A DNA stretch of 64,000 nt, from NCBI RefSeq assembly GCF_030411995.1, contig NZ_JASNRC010000005.1, forward strand, positions 267,561 to 331,560, given 5' to 3'. Under the pieces are notes generated by a model. It did not search any database, had not been told where the DNA came from, and saw nothing but the letters and a program-made list of their open reading frames with translations. This stretch comes from Massilia sp. YIM B02769 (GTDB lineage Bacteria > Pseudomonadota > Gammaproteobacteria > Burkholderiales > Burkholderiaceae_D). The position numbers and the translations under genes are program-made. How positions within the stretch are numbered: position 1 is the stretch's first letter; each line of letters opens with the position of its first letter. Of this stretch, positions 54,565 to 63,351 are shown piece after piece.

Positions 54565-56196
54565 ATGTCCGCCGCAGTTCGCCTACTTGTTTTCCTGTCC
54601 ATCCTCTTCTTCAGCGCAGTCGGCCGCGCCGAGGACACCGCACCCGCCCTGCCCGCCACCCCGGCCGCCGTCGCCACCGCACCGCTGAACGTCGGCGCCC
54701 GCACCATCTTCGTGTTCCGCTCCAGCCTGGCCGGCTTCCCGCCCCAGGACCGCGCAGACGGCGCCCGCAAGCGGCTCGACAAGGCGATTGCCGCCGGCGG
54801 GCCGCAGCACGCCAGCACGCGCTCGATCGGCGAAGGCACGCAAGTCATGCTGGACGGGAAGCTGCTGTTCCTGGTCACCCCGAACGACGTCAACGCCCTG
54901 GCCGGCGACACCACCGAGGAAGCCGCGCAGGAAGCCGCCGCCACCCTGAACCGCGTGCTGCAGGAACGGCGCGAACAGGCCAGCCCGCGCGCCCTGCTGA
55001 TCGCCGGCGCCTGGTGCCTGGCCGCCACGCTCGGCTACTGGCTGGTGCTCCGCAGCCTGGGCATCCTGCACCGCCGCGTGCGCGCCTTTACCAAGCGCTC
55101 GGTCAGCCGCAAGCTCGAGCAGGTGCGCTTCCGCAACGTCGCCGTGCTCGACGCCGACTACATCGTACGCTTCCTCCGCCAGCTCGCCGGCCTGCTGCTG
55201 TGGGCGCTGCGCCTGTTCGCCACCTTCCTGTGGGCGACCTTCCTGCTCGGGCACATCCCGTATTTCCACGACTGGGGCGACCGCCTGCGCGACTACCTGG
55301 TCGCCACCGGCTTCGACGTCCTGGCCGGCATCGGCCGCGCCCTGCCCGGCCTGCTGGTCGTCGCCCTGATCGCGCTGCTGGCGCGCATGGCCATCCGCAC
55401 CGCCGGCTCGATCCTGAAGCGCGTGGAAAGCGGCGAACTCGAAGTCGGCTGGCTCGACCAGGACACGGCGCCGCCCACGCGCCGCCTGGTAAACGTCGCC
55501 ATCGTGCTGTTTGCGCTGGCGATGGCCTATCCGTATCTGCCGGGTTCGCACACCGCCGCCTTCCAGGGCGTGACCGTACTGGCCGGTATCATGGTGTCGA
55601 TCGGCGGCTCCAGCCTGGTGGCGCAAGGCGCCTCCGGCCTGATCCTGATGTACACCCGCACCCTGCGCAAGGGAGAATACGTGCGCATCGGCGAGGCCGA
55701 AGGCACGGTGGTGGAACTGGGCATGTTCGAGACGCGCCTGCGTACCGGCCTCGGCGCCGAGATCTCGCTGCCGAACGCGCTGGTGCTGTCGAACACGACC
55801 CGGAATTTCTCGCGCACCGGCGTGGAGGATGGCTTTGCCGTCGAGGCGGCGGTGACCGTGGGCTACGACACGCCCTGGCGCCAGGTGCACGCGCTGCTGC
55901 TGCAGGCTGCGCGCGATGCCCAGGGCATCCTGGCCGAGCCGGCGCCTTTCGTCGCGCAGACGGCCTTGTCGGACTTCTATATCGCCTACCGGCTGGTGGC
56001 GCAGTCGCATGTGGCGAATCCGCATGAGCGGGTGGCGCTGCAAAGCCGCCTGCACGGGCGCATCGTGGACGAGTTCAACCGCCATGGCGTGCAACTGACC
56101 TCGCCGCACTACATGCAGGAGCCGGCCAGCTCGCATGTGGTCGCGCCGGGCGCCTGGACACCCGCGCCGGCCAGGGAAGCCCAGGCAGCGGAGTAA
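54565..56196 (+). CDS. MscS-family mechanosensitive channel
   Basis: A 543-residue protein started at ATG 54565, where a signal peptide begins (MSAAVRLLVFLSILFFSAVGRA); upstream in-frame sequence is not protein-like. A periplasmic N-terminal part (to about residue 150) is followed by several transmembrane helices. The MscS core then begins near 350: IMVSIGGSSLVAQGASGLILMYTRTLRKGEYVRIGEAEGTVVELGMFETRLRT, with the pore helix and beta domain. The C-terminal alpha/beta domain runs to DEFNRHGVQLTSPHYMQEP. It probably releases solutes on hypo-osmotic shock. The long periplasmic extension places it in the larger YbdG/YjeP-like group. Confidence 0.9.
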   Translation: MSAAVRLLVFLSILFFSAVGRAEDTAPALPATPAAVATAPLNVGARTIFVFRSSLAGFPPQDRADGARKRLDKAIAAGGPQHASTRSIGEGTQVMLDGKLLFLVTPNDVNALAGDTTEEAAQEAAATLNRVLQERREQASPRALLIAGAWCLAATLGYWLVLRSLGILHRRVRAFTKRSVSRKLEQVRFRNVAVLDADYIVRFLRQLAGLLLWALRLFATFLWATFLLGHIPYFHDWGDRLRDYLVATGFDVLAGIGRALPGLLVVALIALLARMAIRTAGSILKRVESGELEVGWLDQDTAPPTRRLVNVAIVLFALAMAYPYLPGSHTAAFQGVTVLAGIMVSIGGSSLVAQGASGLILMYTRTLRKGEYVRIGEAEGTVVELGMFETRLRTGLGAEISLPNALVLSNTTRNFSRTGVEDGFAVEAAVTVGYDTPWRQVHALLLQAARDAQGILAEPAPFVAQTALSDFYIAYRLVAQSHVANPHERVALQSRLHGRIVDEFNRHGVQLTSPHYMQEPASSHVVAPGAWTPAPAREAQAAE

Positions 56197-56274
56197 GCAG
56201 GCGGGTGGCGCGGAATTTTATCGCCTGGCGGAAACTTGTTGGCTATACTTGCCGTATAACCAACGAGTCCAGCA

Positions 56275-56664
56275 ATGCGCCCTCTCTGCCTACTCCTCTT
56301 GCTGTTGCCGGCCCTCGCATCGGCAGCACCCGCTGCGCCGGCTGCCAATGCGCCGGATCAGTATGCGCCGAAATTTGCCCGGATTACCCAGCCGGCCGAA
56401 ATCCTGTCCTGGGACCTGTGTCCGAAGCCGGGGTATCCGCGCGCATCGATCCGCAACGAAGAGACGGGCGTGGTCACGCTCGGTTTCACGGTGGCGGCAA
56501 GCGGCCACCTGCTGGGCGCCACGGTGGCGCGCAGCTCGGGTTTCCCCAACCTCGACAACGCCGCCTATGCCGCGCTGACGCGCTGCCGCTTCCGTCCCGC
56601 CAGCCTCGACGGTCAGCCGGTGCAGGCTTCCATGCAGGTGCAATACGTATGGACACTCGATTGA
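56275..56664 (+). CDS. Secreted TonB C-terminal-domain protein
   Basis: A 129-residue protein with a signal peptide (MRPLCLLLLLLPALASA). The whole mature part is a TonB_C domain: YPRASIRNEETGVVTLGFTVAASGHLLGATVARSSGFPNLDNAAYAALTRCRFRPA. It lacks the TonB proline-rich spacer and, since the N-terminus looks cleavable, a membrane anchor, so it may not transduce energy. Two cysteines in the domain (DLCPKPG, TRCRFRP) are typical of this subgroup. Its stop overlaps the start of the downstream TPR gene. Confidence 0.85.
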   Translation: MRPLCLLLLLLPALASAAPAAPAANAPDQYAPKFARITQPAEILSWDLCPKPGYPRASIRNEETGVVTLGFTVAASGHLLGATVARSSGFPNLDNAAYAALTRCRFRPASLDGQPVQASMQVQYVWTLD

Positions 56665-58070
56665 TGCGCGCCCTGATCTTCTGCCTGCTGGCCGCATCCG
56701 GCAGCGCCGTTGCACAACTGCCCCCCGCCGGCGCCATCGTCTGCGACACGCCGGTCTACCAGGTCGACCCGGATGGCCTGGCGCGCGCGAGGCAGGCGTT
56801 GGACACCGCCAGGGCCGCGCCCGGCCCGCACGACCTGGCCCTCGCCGCCGCCCAGGCCGACCTCGCCTTTGCCACCGCGCGCCAAAGCGGACCGCAGCCG
56901 CAGCGCGATGCCAACCGCAAGGCGGCGCTCGACCTGGCCGAGCGCGCAGGGGCGACCTGGAAAGCGGCCCCTGCGAGCGCCGCCCTGGCCCAGGAAATCC
57001 TGCGGCGCGGACGCACGGCGCGCGCTGCCGCCCACTGCCCGCTCGCCCTGAACCTGCTGGAGTCGGCGCTGGCCGTGGCCGACAAGACCGGCGGCGCCAA
57101 CGATCCGGTGTCCTTGTCCGTGGCGCGCGAGCTGATGCTGCTGGCCACCGCAATGGGCGACGACCCGACAGTCAACGCGCTGGCGCCGCGCCTGTTCGCC
57201 GCGCTGGATGCGGACCCGGCGCCATTCGACGGCATCAACTACAACGCCTACCTGGCTGCCACGGACCATTACTACCGCAGCGAAGACCACGAGCGCGCCG
57301 AAGCACTGGTGAACCGCTTGATCGACAAGGCCAAGGCAAGCGGCGCGGATGCACTCAAGCTGCGCCGCCTCGATTTCGAGCGCGCCAGTATCTATTATGC
57401 CCAGGGGCGCTACCGGGAGGCCGAAGCGCTGGCGGCGCTGGCCGACCGTCCGCAGGCCAAGCCCGATGGCCTGCGCGCCGACCTGGCGCGCGTGGAAGAG
57501 GACATGGCCGTCCAGGTGCGCAGCGGACGCCTGCAGGCGGCGCTGGCCACGGGCGAAGCCCAGCTGCCGCGCCTCGAAGCCGGACGCGCGGCCAGCGCGG
57601 CGGCCTTGCAGGCAGCCGAAGCCGACTGGGAAGCGGCAAAGAAAGAAGGAAAGCGCGACGCGATGGCCGCGGCCAGGACCCGCTACGCGACGGCGCGGCG
57701 CGATGGGACCATCTGGCAGCTAGGGCTGGCGGGCATGGAGAGCTACGTCGGCGAGGTGCAGCATGCGCTTGGCCGCCTCGATCTGGCGCTGCCGCTGTAC
57801 GAAAAGGCGCTCGACCATTATCCGGCCGCCGGCGGCGCCAACGTCTACGACATCGAGCGCGTGCGCGCCGACATGGCGCTGGTCTACCGCGCCCGCGGCG
57901 ACACGGCCCGCGCCCTGGCGTTGCAGCAGCAGGTGAAGCAGGCCTTGCTGCCGCTGCTCGGCGCCCGGCATCCCGATGTGCTGGAAGCCGAGGCGCAGAT
58001 CGCGCAGCTGAGCAACCCCACCCCGGAACCGGCCCCGGCGCCCGCCACCCCGCCGCAGCGCAAAAAATAA
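56664..58070 (+). CDS. Secreted TPR-repeat protein
   Basis: A 468-residue protein from ATG 56664 (overlapping the TonB-domain stop as TGATG), with signal peptide MRALIFCLLAASGSAVA. The mature protein is Ala-rich helix pairs of tetratricopeptide type, for example ALDLAERAGATWKAAPASAALAQEIL, RRLDFERASIYYAQGRYREAEALAAL and LVYRARGDTARALALQQQVKQALLPLLGARHPDVLEAEAQI. TPRs bind other proteins; the partner may be the coupled TonB-domain protein, which is inference. Confidence 0.82.
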   Translation: MRALIFCLLAASGSAVAQLPPAGAIVCDTPVYQVDPDGLARARQALDTARAAPGPHDLALAAAQADLAFATARQSGPQPQRDANRKAALDLAERAGATWKAAPASAALAQEILRRGRTARAAAHCPLALNLLESALAVADKTGGANDPVSLSVARELMLLATAMGDDPTVNALAPRLFAALDADPAPFDGINYNAYLAATDHYYRSEDHERAEALVNRLIDKAKASGADALKLRRLDFERASIYYAQGRYREAEALAALADRPQAKPDGLRADLARVEEDMAVQVRSGRLQAALATGEAQLPRLEAGRAASAAALQAAEADWEAAKKEGKRDAMAAARTRYATARRDGTIWQLGLAGMESYVGEVQHALGRLDLALPLYEKALDHYPAAGGANVYDIERVRADMALVYRARGDTARALALQQQVKQALLPLLGARHPDVLEAEAQIAQLSNPTPEPAPAPATPPQRKK

Positions 58071-58127
58071 GGGCCGGCGCGGTGCCTGTGCACCGGCCGG
58101 CCCCGTTTGGAGCGAACGCCGCGCCAG

Positions 58128-59324
58128 TCAGGCCGCCGCTTTCGCCGCGCGCGCGGCCAGCGCCGCGAACAGCGCCGCCAGCAGCAAAATGCCCGCGCTC
58201 AGGCTGAAGGTGGCCGCATGGCCGCGCGCATCGAACAGCACACCGCCCAGCGTCGCGCCGCCGGCAATCGCCAGCTGCACCGTCGCCACGATCAGCCCGC
58301 CGCCGCCTTCCGCTTCCTGCGGCAGGCTCTGCGCCAGCCAGGTCCACCAGCCGACCGGCGCGGCGGTGGCCACCAGGCCCCACAAGCAAAGCAGGACGGC
58401 GGTTGCCGCCACCGAGCCGCCCCAGGCCAGCAGGCCGCCGGCGATGACCGCCATCAGCAGCGGAATCGTCACCAGGGTGCGGTACATGTGGTTCTTCAGG
58501 AAGCCGCCGATCAGCGTGGTGCCCACGAAGCCGGCCACGCCAACCAGCAGCAACAGCAGCGACAGCGTCGTCACGCCCGCATGCGTCACCGTTTCCAGGA
58601 AAGGCCGCAGATAGGTATAGAGCGCGAACTGCCCCATGAAGAACAGGCCGGTGCCGGCCATGCCGAGCACGATGGCCGGCCGCTTCAGCAATGTGAAGGT
58701 CGCACCCAGGCTGGCGCCGCCCTTGCTCGGCAGCGGCGGCAGGCTGACGAACTTCCAGAGCAGCGCGAACGCCGCCACCGGCACCAGGCAGAAGAAAGCC
58801 CCACGCCAGCCGATCACGCCGCCGAGGAAGCTGCCCAGCGGCGCGGCGATCACGGTGGCGAGCGCATTCCCGCCGTTCAGGATGGCCAGCGCGCGCGGCA
58901 CCTGCTCCTTCGGCACCAGGCGCATCGCGGTGGCCGCCGACATCGACCAGAAGCCGCCGATCGCCACGCCGATGAAAGCACGCCCCAACATGAAGACCGG
59001 GTAGTTCGGGGCGAACGCCGCCACCGTGCTCGAGACGATCATCATCACGGTCAGGCCGAGCAGCAGGACCTTGCGGTCGAGACGTCCGGCAAGCGGCGCT
59101 AGAACCAAGCTGGTGAGCAGGGCGAAGGCCCCGGACACCGAGATCGCCTGCCCGGCCTGGCCTTCGCTGATGCCGAGTTCCGCAGCCACCGGCGTAAGCA
59201 GGCTGACCGGCATGAACTCGGAGGCGACCAGGGCAAAGGCGCCCAGGGCCATGGCGAAGACCGCGCCCCAGGCGGCATTGGTTGGCACCGCCGGCGCGGC
59301 GGTTGTGGATACTGGCGGATTCAT
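58128..59324 (-). CDS. MFS efflux transporter (DHA1/YdhP-like)
   Basis: A 398-residue, 12-helix major facilitator. Start region AMALGAFALVASEFMPVSLLTPVAAELGISEGQAGQAISVSGAFALLTSLVLAPLAGRLDRKVLLLG carries motif A in its LAGRLDRK form, as in the SotB/YdhP/Ydea branch that exports sugars or drugs. It lies 34 bp downstream of the alcohol dehydrogenase on the same strand, a likely operon under the divergent LysR regulator. Confidence 0.88.
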   Translation of the reverse strand: MNPPVSTTAAPAVPTNAAWGAVFAMALGAFALVASEFMPVSLLTPVAAELGISEGQAGQAISVSGAFALLTSLVLAPLAGRLDRKVLLLGLTVMMIVSSTVAAFAPNYPVFMLGRAFIGVAIGGFWSMSAATAMRLVPKEQVPRALAILNGGNALATVIAAPLGSFLGGVIGWRGAFFCLVPVAAFALLWKFVSLPPLPSKGGASLGATFTLLKRPAIVLGMAGTGLFFMGQFALYTYLRPFLETVTHAGVTTLSLLLLLVGVAGFVGTTLIGGFLKNHMYRTLVTIPLLMAVIAGGLLAWGGSVAATAVLLCLWGLVATAAPVGWWTWLAQSLPQEAEGGGGLIVATVQLAIAGGATLGGVLFDARGHAATFSLSAGILLLAALFAALAARAAKAAA

Positions 59325-59358
59325 GCTGCTACTGCTTCTTCCTCATCGATGGGGGTGT

Positions 59359-60408
59359 TCAAGCGGCCAGGGTGGCGCTGTCGATCACGAAACGGTACTT
59401 GACGTCGCCCTTGAGCATGCGCTTGTAGGCGGCGTTGATCTCGTCGGCGCGGATCATCTCGATGTCGGCGACGATGCCGTGCTCGGCGCAGAAATCCAGC
59501 ATCTCCTGGGTTTCCGGAATACCGCCGATCATCGAGCCGGCGATGGCACGGCGCTTCATGATCAGGTTGAACACCTGCGGCGACGGGTGCGGCGACGACG
59601 GCGCGCCGACCAGCACCATGGTGCCGTCGCGCTTGAGCAGGTTCAGGAAAGCGTCCAGGTCGTGCGGCGCGGCGACGGTGTTGACGATCAGGTCCAGGCT
59701 TTTCGCCTGTTCGGCCATCGCAACAGGATCGCGCGAGACCACCACTTCGTGAGCGCCGAGCGCCAGCGCATCCGCGCGCTTGGCTTCCGAGGTGGTGAAG
59801 GCAACCACGTGGGCGCCCATGGCGCGCGCCAGCTTGATGCCCATGTGGCCCAGGCCGCCGATGCCGACGATGCCCACGCGCTTGCCGGGACCGGCGTTCC
59901 AGTGGCGCAGCGGCGACCAGGTGGTGATGCCGGCGCACAGCAGGGGCGCCACGGCGGCCAGCTGCTCTTCCGGGTGGCTCACGCTCAGGACGAAGCGCTC
60001 GTGCACGACGATCTGCTCGGAATAGCCGCCCAGGGTGTGGCCGGGGGCGTCGGCGGTCGGGCCGTTGTAGGTGCCGACCATGCCGTCGCAGTAGTTTTCC
60101 AGGCCGTCTTCGCAGTCGGCGCAATGCTGGCAGCTGTCGACCATGCAGCCGACGCCGACCAGGTCGCCGACCTTGTGCTTGGTGACGTGGGCGCCGATGG
60201 CCGCGACGCGGCCGACGATTTCGTGGCCCGGCACGCATGGGTACTGGGTGCCGGCCCATTCGCCGCGCACCTGGTGCAGGTCGGAGTGGCAGACGCCGCA
60301 GAAGGCGATGTCGATCTGCACGTCGTGCGCACCCGATTCGCGGCGGGTGATGTCGAGGGAAACGAGGGGCTGGTCGCCGGCGTGGGCGCCGTAGGCTTTG
60401 ACGGTCAT
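59359..60408 (-). CDS. Zinc-dependent NAD(P) alcohol dehydrogenase (YahK/cinnamyl-alcohol type)
   Basis: A 349-residue medium-chain dehydrogenase from ATG 60408; upstream in-frame residues (to 60588) are not conserved-looking. Catalytic zinc ligands: FCGVCHSDLHQVRGEW (Cys and His) and PGHEIVGRV. Structural zinc cysteines CQHCADCEDGLENYC follow near residue 100, and the Rossmann motif VGIVGIGGLGHMGIKLARAMGA is near 180. Resembles E. coli YahK and cinnamyl alcohol dehydrogenases, broad aldehyde reductases. Divergent from a LysR gene across 230 bp containing a perfect 18-bp palindrome. Confidence 0.93.
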   Translation of the reverse strand: MTVKAYGAHAGDQPLVSLDITRRESGAHDVQIDIAFCGVCHSDLHQVRGEWAGTQYPCVPGHEIVGRVAAIGAHVTKHKVGDLVGVGCMVDSCQHCADCEDGLENYCDGMVGTYNGPTADAPGHTLGGYSEQIVVHERFVLSVSHPEEQLAAVAPLLCAGITTWSPLRHWNAGPGKRVGIVGIGGLGHMGIKLARAMGAHVVAFTTSEAKRADALALGAHEVVVSRDPVAMAEQAKSLDLIVNTVAAPHDLDAFLNLLKRDGTMVLVGAPSSPHPSPQVFNLIMKRRAIAGSMIGGIPETQEMLDFCAEHGIVADIEMIRADEINAAYKRMLKGDVKYRFVIDSATLAA

Positions 60409-60555
60409 GTTGGTCCTTTGGGATGTTTGTCGAAGGTGTTGCGCGATGCGGACCTGGCGCTTGCAGGGCGCGAGGTCGAAACAGGCGATGATGGTAAAGG
60501 AAAACGGGCAGGCAAAACGGAGGCGAAATTGCATGCCCTTATGAATATCCATCAT

Positions 60556-60573
60556 GAATCGACACGTCGATTC
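60556..60573. promoter_or_regulatory. Perfect palindrome GAATCGAC-AC-GTCGATTC
   Basis: Two 8-bp arms with a 2-bp centre, 65 bp upstream of the LysR start and 147 bp upstream of the alcohol dehydrogenase start. The likely autoregulatory and activation site of the LysR protein. Confidence 0.55.
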
Positions 60574-60638
60574 GGTGCGCGGTATCATAAACGATCCGGC
60601 GGAACGGCGTCGGCCGCCCCCTATTTTCGAGATCCACC

Positions 60639-61532
60639 ATGGCCCGCGACAACATCAACGACATCCTGGTCTTCCTCGCCGTCGCCCGCGAGCGCAGCTT
60701 TACGCGCGCTGCGAGCCAGCTCGGCATGACGCAGTCGGCCCTCAGCCACATCATCCGCGGCCTGGAGGAGCGCCTCGGCGTGCGCCTGCTGACGCGCACC
60801 ACGCGCAGCGTGTCTCCCACCGAAGCCGGCGAGCGCCTGCTGCAGAACGTCGGCCCGCGGCTGGAAGAGATCGAGGCCGAAATCACGGCGGTGAGCGACC
60901 TGGGCGACAAGCCGGCCGGCACCATCCGCATCACCGCCATCGACCACGTGATCGAGAGCCTGCTGTGGCCGCGCCTGGCGCCGCTGCTGCCGCTGTATCC
61001 CGACCTGCACGTCGAGCTCAGTTCCGACTACCGCCTGGTCGACATCGCGGCCGAGCGCTTCGACATCGGCGTGCGCTACGGCGACCAGGTCGACAAGGAC
61101 ATGATCGCAGTGCGGCTGACGGTCGACATGCCGATGTCGATTGTCGCCGCGCCAGGCTACTTCGCGAATCGTCCGCTTCCGGAGACGCCGCAAGACCTCA
61201 TGAAACACAACTGCATCGCCCTGCGCCTGGCCAGCAGCGGCGGGCTGTATGCCTGGGAGCTGCAGAACGCGGGACGCGACCTCGAACTGCGGGTGCGCGG
61301 CCAGGTGGTGTGCAACACCGCACCGCACATCCTGCAGGTGGCGCTCGACGGCTGCGGCATCGGTTTCCTGCCCGAGGAGATGACGGCGCCGCACGTGGCG
61401 GCCGGACGATTGGTCAGCGTGATGCAGGACTGGTGTCCGCGCTTTCCGGGGCTGTTCGCGTATTACCCGAGCCGGCGCCAGTCTTCGCGGGCACTGGGGC
61501 TGGTGATCGATGCGATTCGGTACAAGGGGTAG
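60639..61532 (+). CDS. LysR-family regulator
   Basis: A 297-residue protein. The helix-turn-helix region (residues 5-65) reads NDILVFLAVARERSFTRAASQLGMTQSALSHIIRGLEERLGVRLLTRTTRSVSPTEAGERLL. The effector domain (from about 90) ends in LPEEMTAPHVAAGRLVSVMQDWCPRFPGLFAYYPSRRQSSRALG, typical of the large AaeR/DmlR-like group. Its divergent partners are an alcohol dehydrogenase and an MFS exporter, so it probably controls an aldehyde or drug response. Its last 119 bp overlap the convergent NadR-like gene. Confidence 0.93.
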   Translation: MARDNINDILVFLAVARERSFTRAASQLGMTQSALSHIIRGLEERLGVRLLTRTTRSVSPTEAGERLLQNVGPRLEEIEAEITAVSDLGDKPAGTIRITAIDHVIESLLWPRLAPLLPLYPDLHVELSSDYRLVDIAAERFDIGVRYGDQVDKDMIAVRLTVDMPMSIVAAPGYFANRPLPETPQDLMKHNCIALRLASSGGLYAWELQNAGRDLELRVRGQVVCNTAPHILQVALDGCGIGFLPEEMTAPHVAAGRLVSVMQDWCPRFPGLFAYYPSRRQSSRALGLVIDAIRYKG

Positions 61533-62589
61533 GCTGCGCTGCCCGACGCAGCACCAGCAAGGCCTGGCGAACCCGTTCGTGGACCGGCCCATGCAGGATC
61601 GTGTAGTCGACACCCCGGTGCGCCAGCGTCGCCAGGTACCAGTCGTGCTGGCGCTGGCGGAAGGCCGCATCGCGCCGTGTGCCGTCCTGCACGAAGGGGA
61701 AATCCGGCGCGCAGACGAAGGTGTGGCTGTAGCGGCGGCGGCCCAGCCTCTCGACCAGCGGGTCGACCCTGCCATAGCCATCCTCGCTGTAGAACACCGT
61801 GGTCAGGGCGCTGCCGTCGCAGATCAGCGGACCGGGCGTGTGCTGGGCCAGCGCGATCTCGAGCGCGACCTGGTCTTCGGCAATCGCCCGCATGTCCGCG
61901 TAGACGAAATGTCCGCCCTTCTCTTCCCCGCGGGTTCGTCCGACTTCCGGCACCGCCACCGTGCCCAAGGCAGCGGCGAGCGCCTCGACCAGCGTGGTCT
62001 TGCCGCTCGACTCGCCGCCCAGGATGCACACGCGGTCGACCAGATCGGCATACACCAGCGGATCGAGGAACTCGCGCCAGGCGGCGGGATCGCTGCGCAC
62101 GGCGGTCCCGGATACCGGCACCGCGCCGCGCGCCAGGTCGACGCAGACGTGCTCGACGCGATGCGCACGTCCGGACCACGCCGAAAAATCGGCCGACAGG
62201 ACAGCCGCAAAGCCATCGCCATATTCCTCGCTGGTGAACACCGCATCGACCGGCCCGCCGCCGAAGGTCCGGCACAGCCAGGCGCAGAATTCCCGGTGCA
62301 CGGCGGCGGGCGCGTCGTTGTGCGGCAGCGCCACAGGATGCGTGATCTCGCCGCATGACAAGGCTGCACCCAGCCAAGCGTCGTCGACCACCAGGCGCCG
62401 CACTCCGGGGAACAGGCCGGCCAGCCAGCCGTCGCGCGTGTCGGTGGCGCAGCGCGCGAACCCCGGCTTCGTGTAGCTGATGACCAGCACCTCGTCGCAG
62501 GCTTGCAGTGCACGTTCGATCAGGAACATGTGCCCGCGGTGCAGCGGACAGAACTTGCCGACCACCAGGCCGCGCCGGTAGCGCGTCAT
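61414..62589 (-). CDS. NadR-like bifunctional NMN adenylyltransferase/ribosylnicotinamide kinase
   Basis: A 391-residue protein from ATG 62589, overlapping the pnuC stop (ATGA). N-terminal nucleotidyltransferase motif GKFCPLHRGHMFLIERAL (near residue 10) belongs to the NadR-type adenylyltransferase. A P-loop GGESSGKTTLVEALAAAL (near 195) begins the kinase domain. Together they convert nicotinamide riboside to NMN and then NAD. It lacks the N-terminal DNA-binding domain of E. coli NadR. The final ~40 residues (TPCTESHRS...SPASR) are read antisense through the end of the LysR gene and are low-complexity, probably a non-conserved tail. Confidence 0.88.
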   Translation of the reverse strand: MTRYRRGLVVGKFCPLHRGHMFLIERALQACDEVLVISYTKPGFARCATDTRDGWLAGLFPGVRRLVVDDAWLGAALSCGEITHPVALPHNDAPAAVHREFCAWLCRTFGGGPVDAVFTSEEYGDGFAAVLSADFSAWSGRAHRVEHVCVDLARGAVPVSGTAVRSDPAAWREFLDPLVYADLVDRVCILGGESSGKTTLVEALAAALGTVAVPEVGRTRGEEKGGHFVYADMRAIAEDQVALEIALAQHTPGPLICDGSALTTVFYSEDGYGRVDPLVERLGRRRYSHTFVCAPDFPFVQDGTRRDAAFRQRQHDWYLATLAHRGVDYTILHGPVHERVRQALLVLRRAAQPTPCTESHRSPAPVPAKTGAGSGNTRTAPESADTSPASR

Positions 62590-63176
62590 GCCTGCGCCAG
62601 CACCGTCCCGCCGTCTTTCTGCAGCCGCGCCAGGCGGCGCCAGCGCACCCAGGCGACAATGGCGTTGACCCAGTAGACGCCGTACAGGAAGGCCGTCAGG
62701 TACAGCTCGCGGCTGGCATACAGCGGCACCGCGATCGAGTTCACCAGCAGCCAGAACGGCCAGTTCTCGATGCGGCGCTTCATCAGCAGCAGCTGGGCGA
62801 TCACGCTGAAGACCAGCACCATCGAATCGGCGAAGGGCGCGTAGGCGTCGGTCCAGAAGTGCAGCAGCGCGCCATAGCCGACGGCGCAGGCCAGGCCCAG
62901 CGGGACGATCCAGGCCAGGCTGCGCAGGTCGGCCGAACGGACGCCGAGCGCACGCCCGTGGTCGCCGCGCAGCCACAGGCGCCAGCCGGCCACGCTCGAC
63001 AGCACGAAGAAGACCTGCAGTATCACGTCGGCATACAGCTTCGCCTCGAAGAACACGAGGCCGAACAAGGTGCAGCCGACGATGCCGGTCCACCAGGTAT
63101 GGATGCTGTTGCGCCCCGCCAGGAGGATGGCGGCGGTGGCGAAGCCGTTGGCGGCGATTTCGAGTGGTCCGATCAT
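62586..63176 (-). CDS. pnuC: Nicotinamide riboside transporter PnuC
   Basis: A 196-residue, multi-helix membrane protein from ATG 63176; the frame runs on upstream to 63257 without a sensible start. Characteristic PnuC features: NSIHTWWTGIVGCTLFGLVFFEAKLYADVILQVFFVLSSVAGWRLWLRG and WPFWLLVNSIAVPLYASRELYLTAFLYGVYWVNAIVAWVRW. It lets nicotinamide riboside diffuse in, which the coupled NadR-like enzyme phosphorylates and traps. The 175-bp divergent gap to the next gene shows no riboswitch that I recognise. Confidence 0.93.
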   Translation of the reverse strand: MIGPLEIAANGFATAAILLAGRNSIHTWWTGIVGCTLFGLVFFEAKLYADVILQVFFVLSSVAGWRLWLRGDHGRALGVRSADLRSLAWIVPLGLACAVGYGALLHFWTDAYAPFADSMVLVFSVIAQLLLMKRRIENWPFWLLVNSIAVPLYASRELYLTAFLYGVYWVNAIVAWVRWRRLARLQKDGGTVLAQA

Positions 63177-63351
63177 GGTCGTCAGTATGCCAGCCCGGGG
63201 CGCATCCGGGCCAGCAAAAATCGCCTGCGGCAAGCGGCCGCAGCGCGCCCCGTCCACCGATTCTTCCTGCTAGTGATATGCTAGTCCGCTCGAATAACAT
63301 CCGGCCCGCCCTGCACGCGCACGAACGGCCGCTCAACGACACGAATCCGAC

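Noticed and set aside
59321..60259. 312-codon minus-strand frame inside the alcohol dehydrogenase gene
   Set aside because: Overlaps a complete zinc dehydrogenase in another frame; Arg/Pro-rich translation with no domain.
63177..63351. NAD- or thiamine-type riboswitch ahead of pnuC
   Set aside because: I could not identify any conserved aptamer core in the short divergent region.
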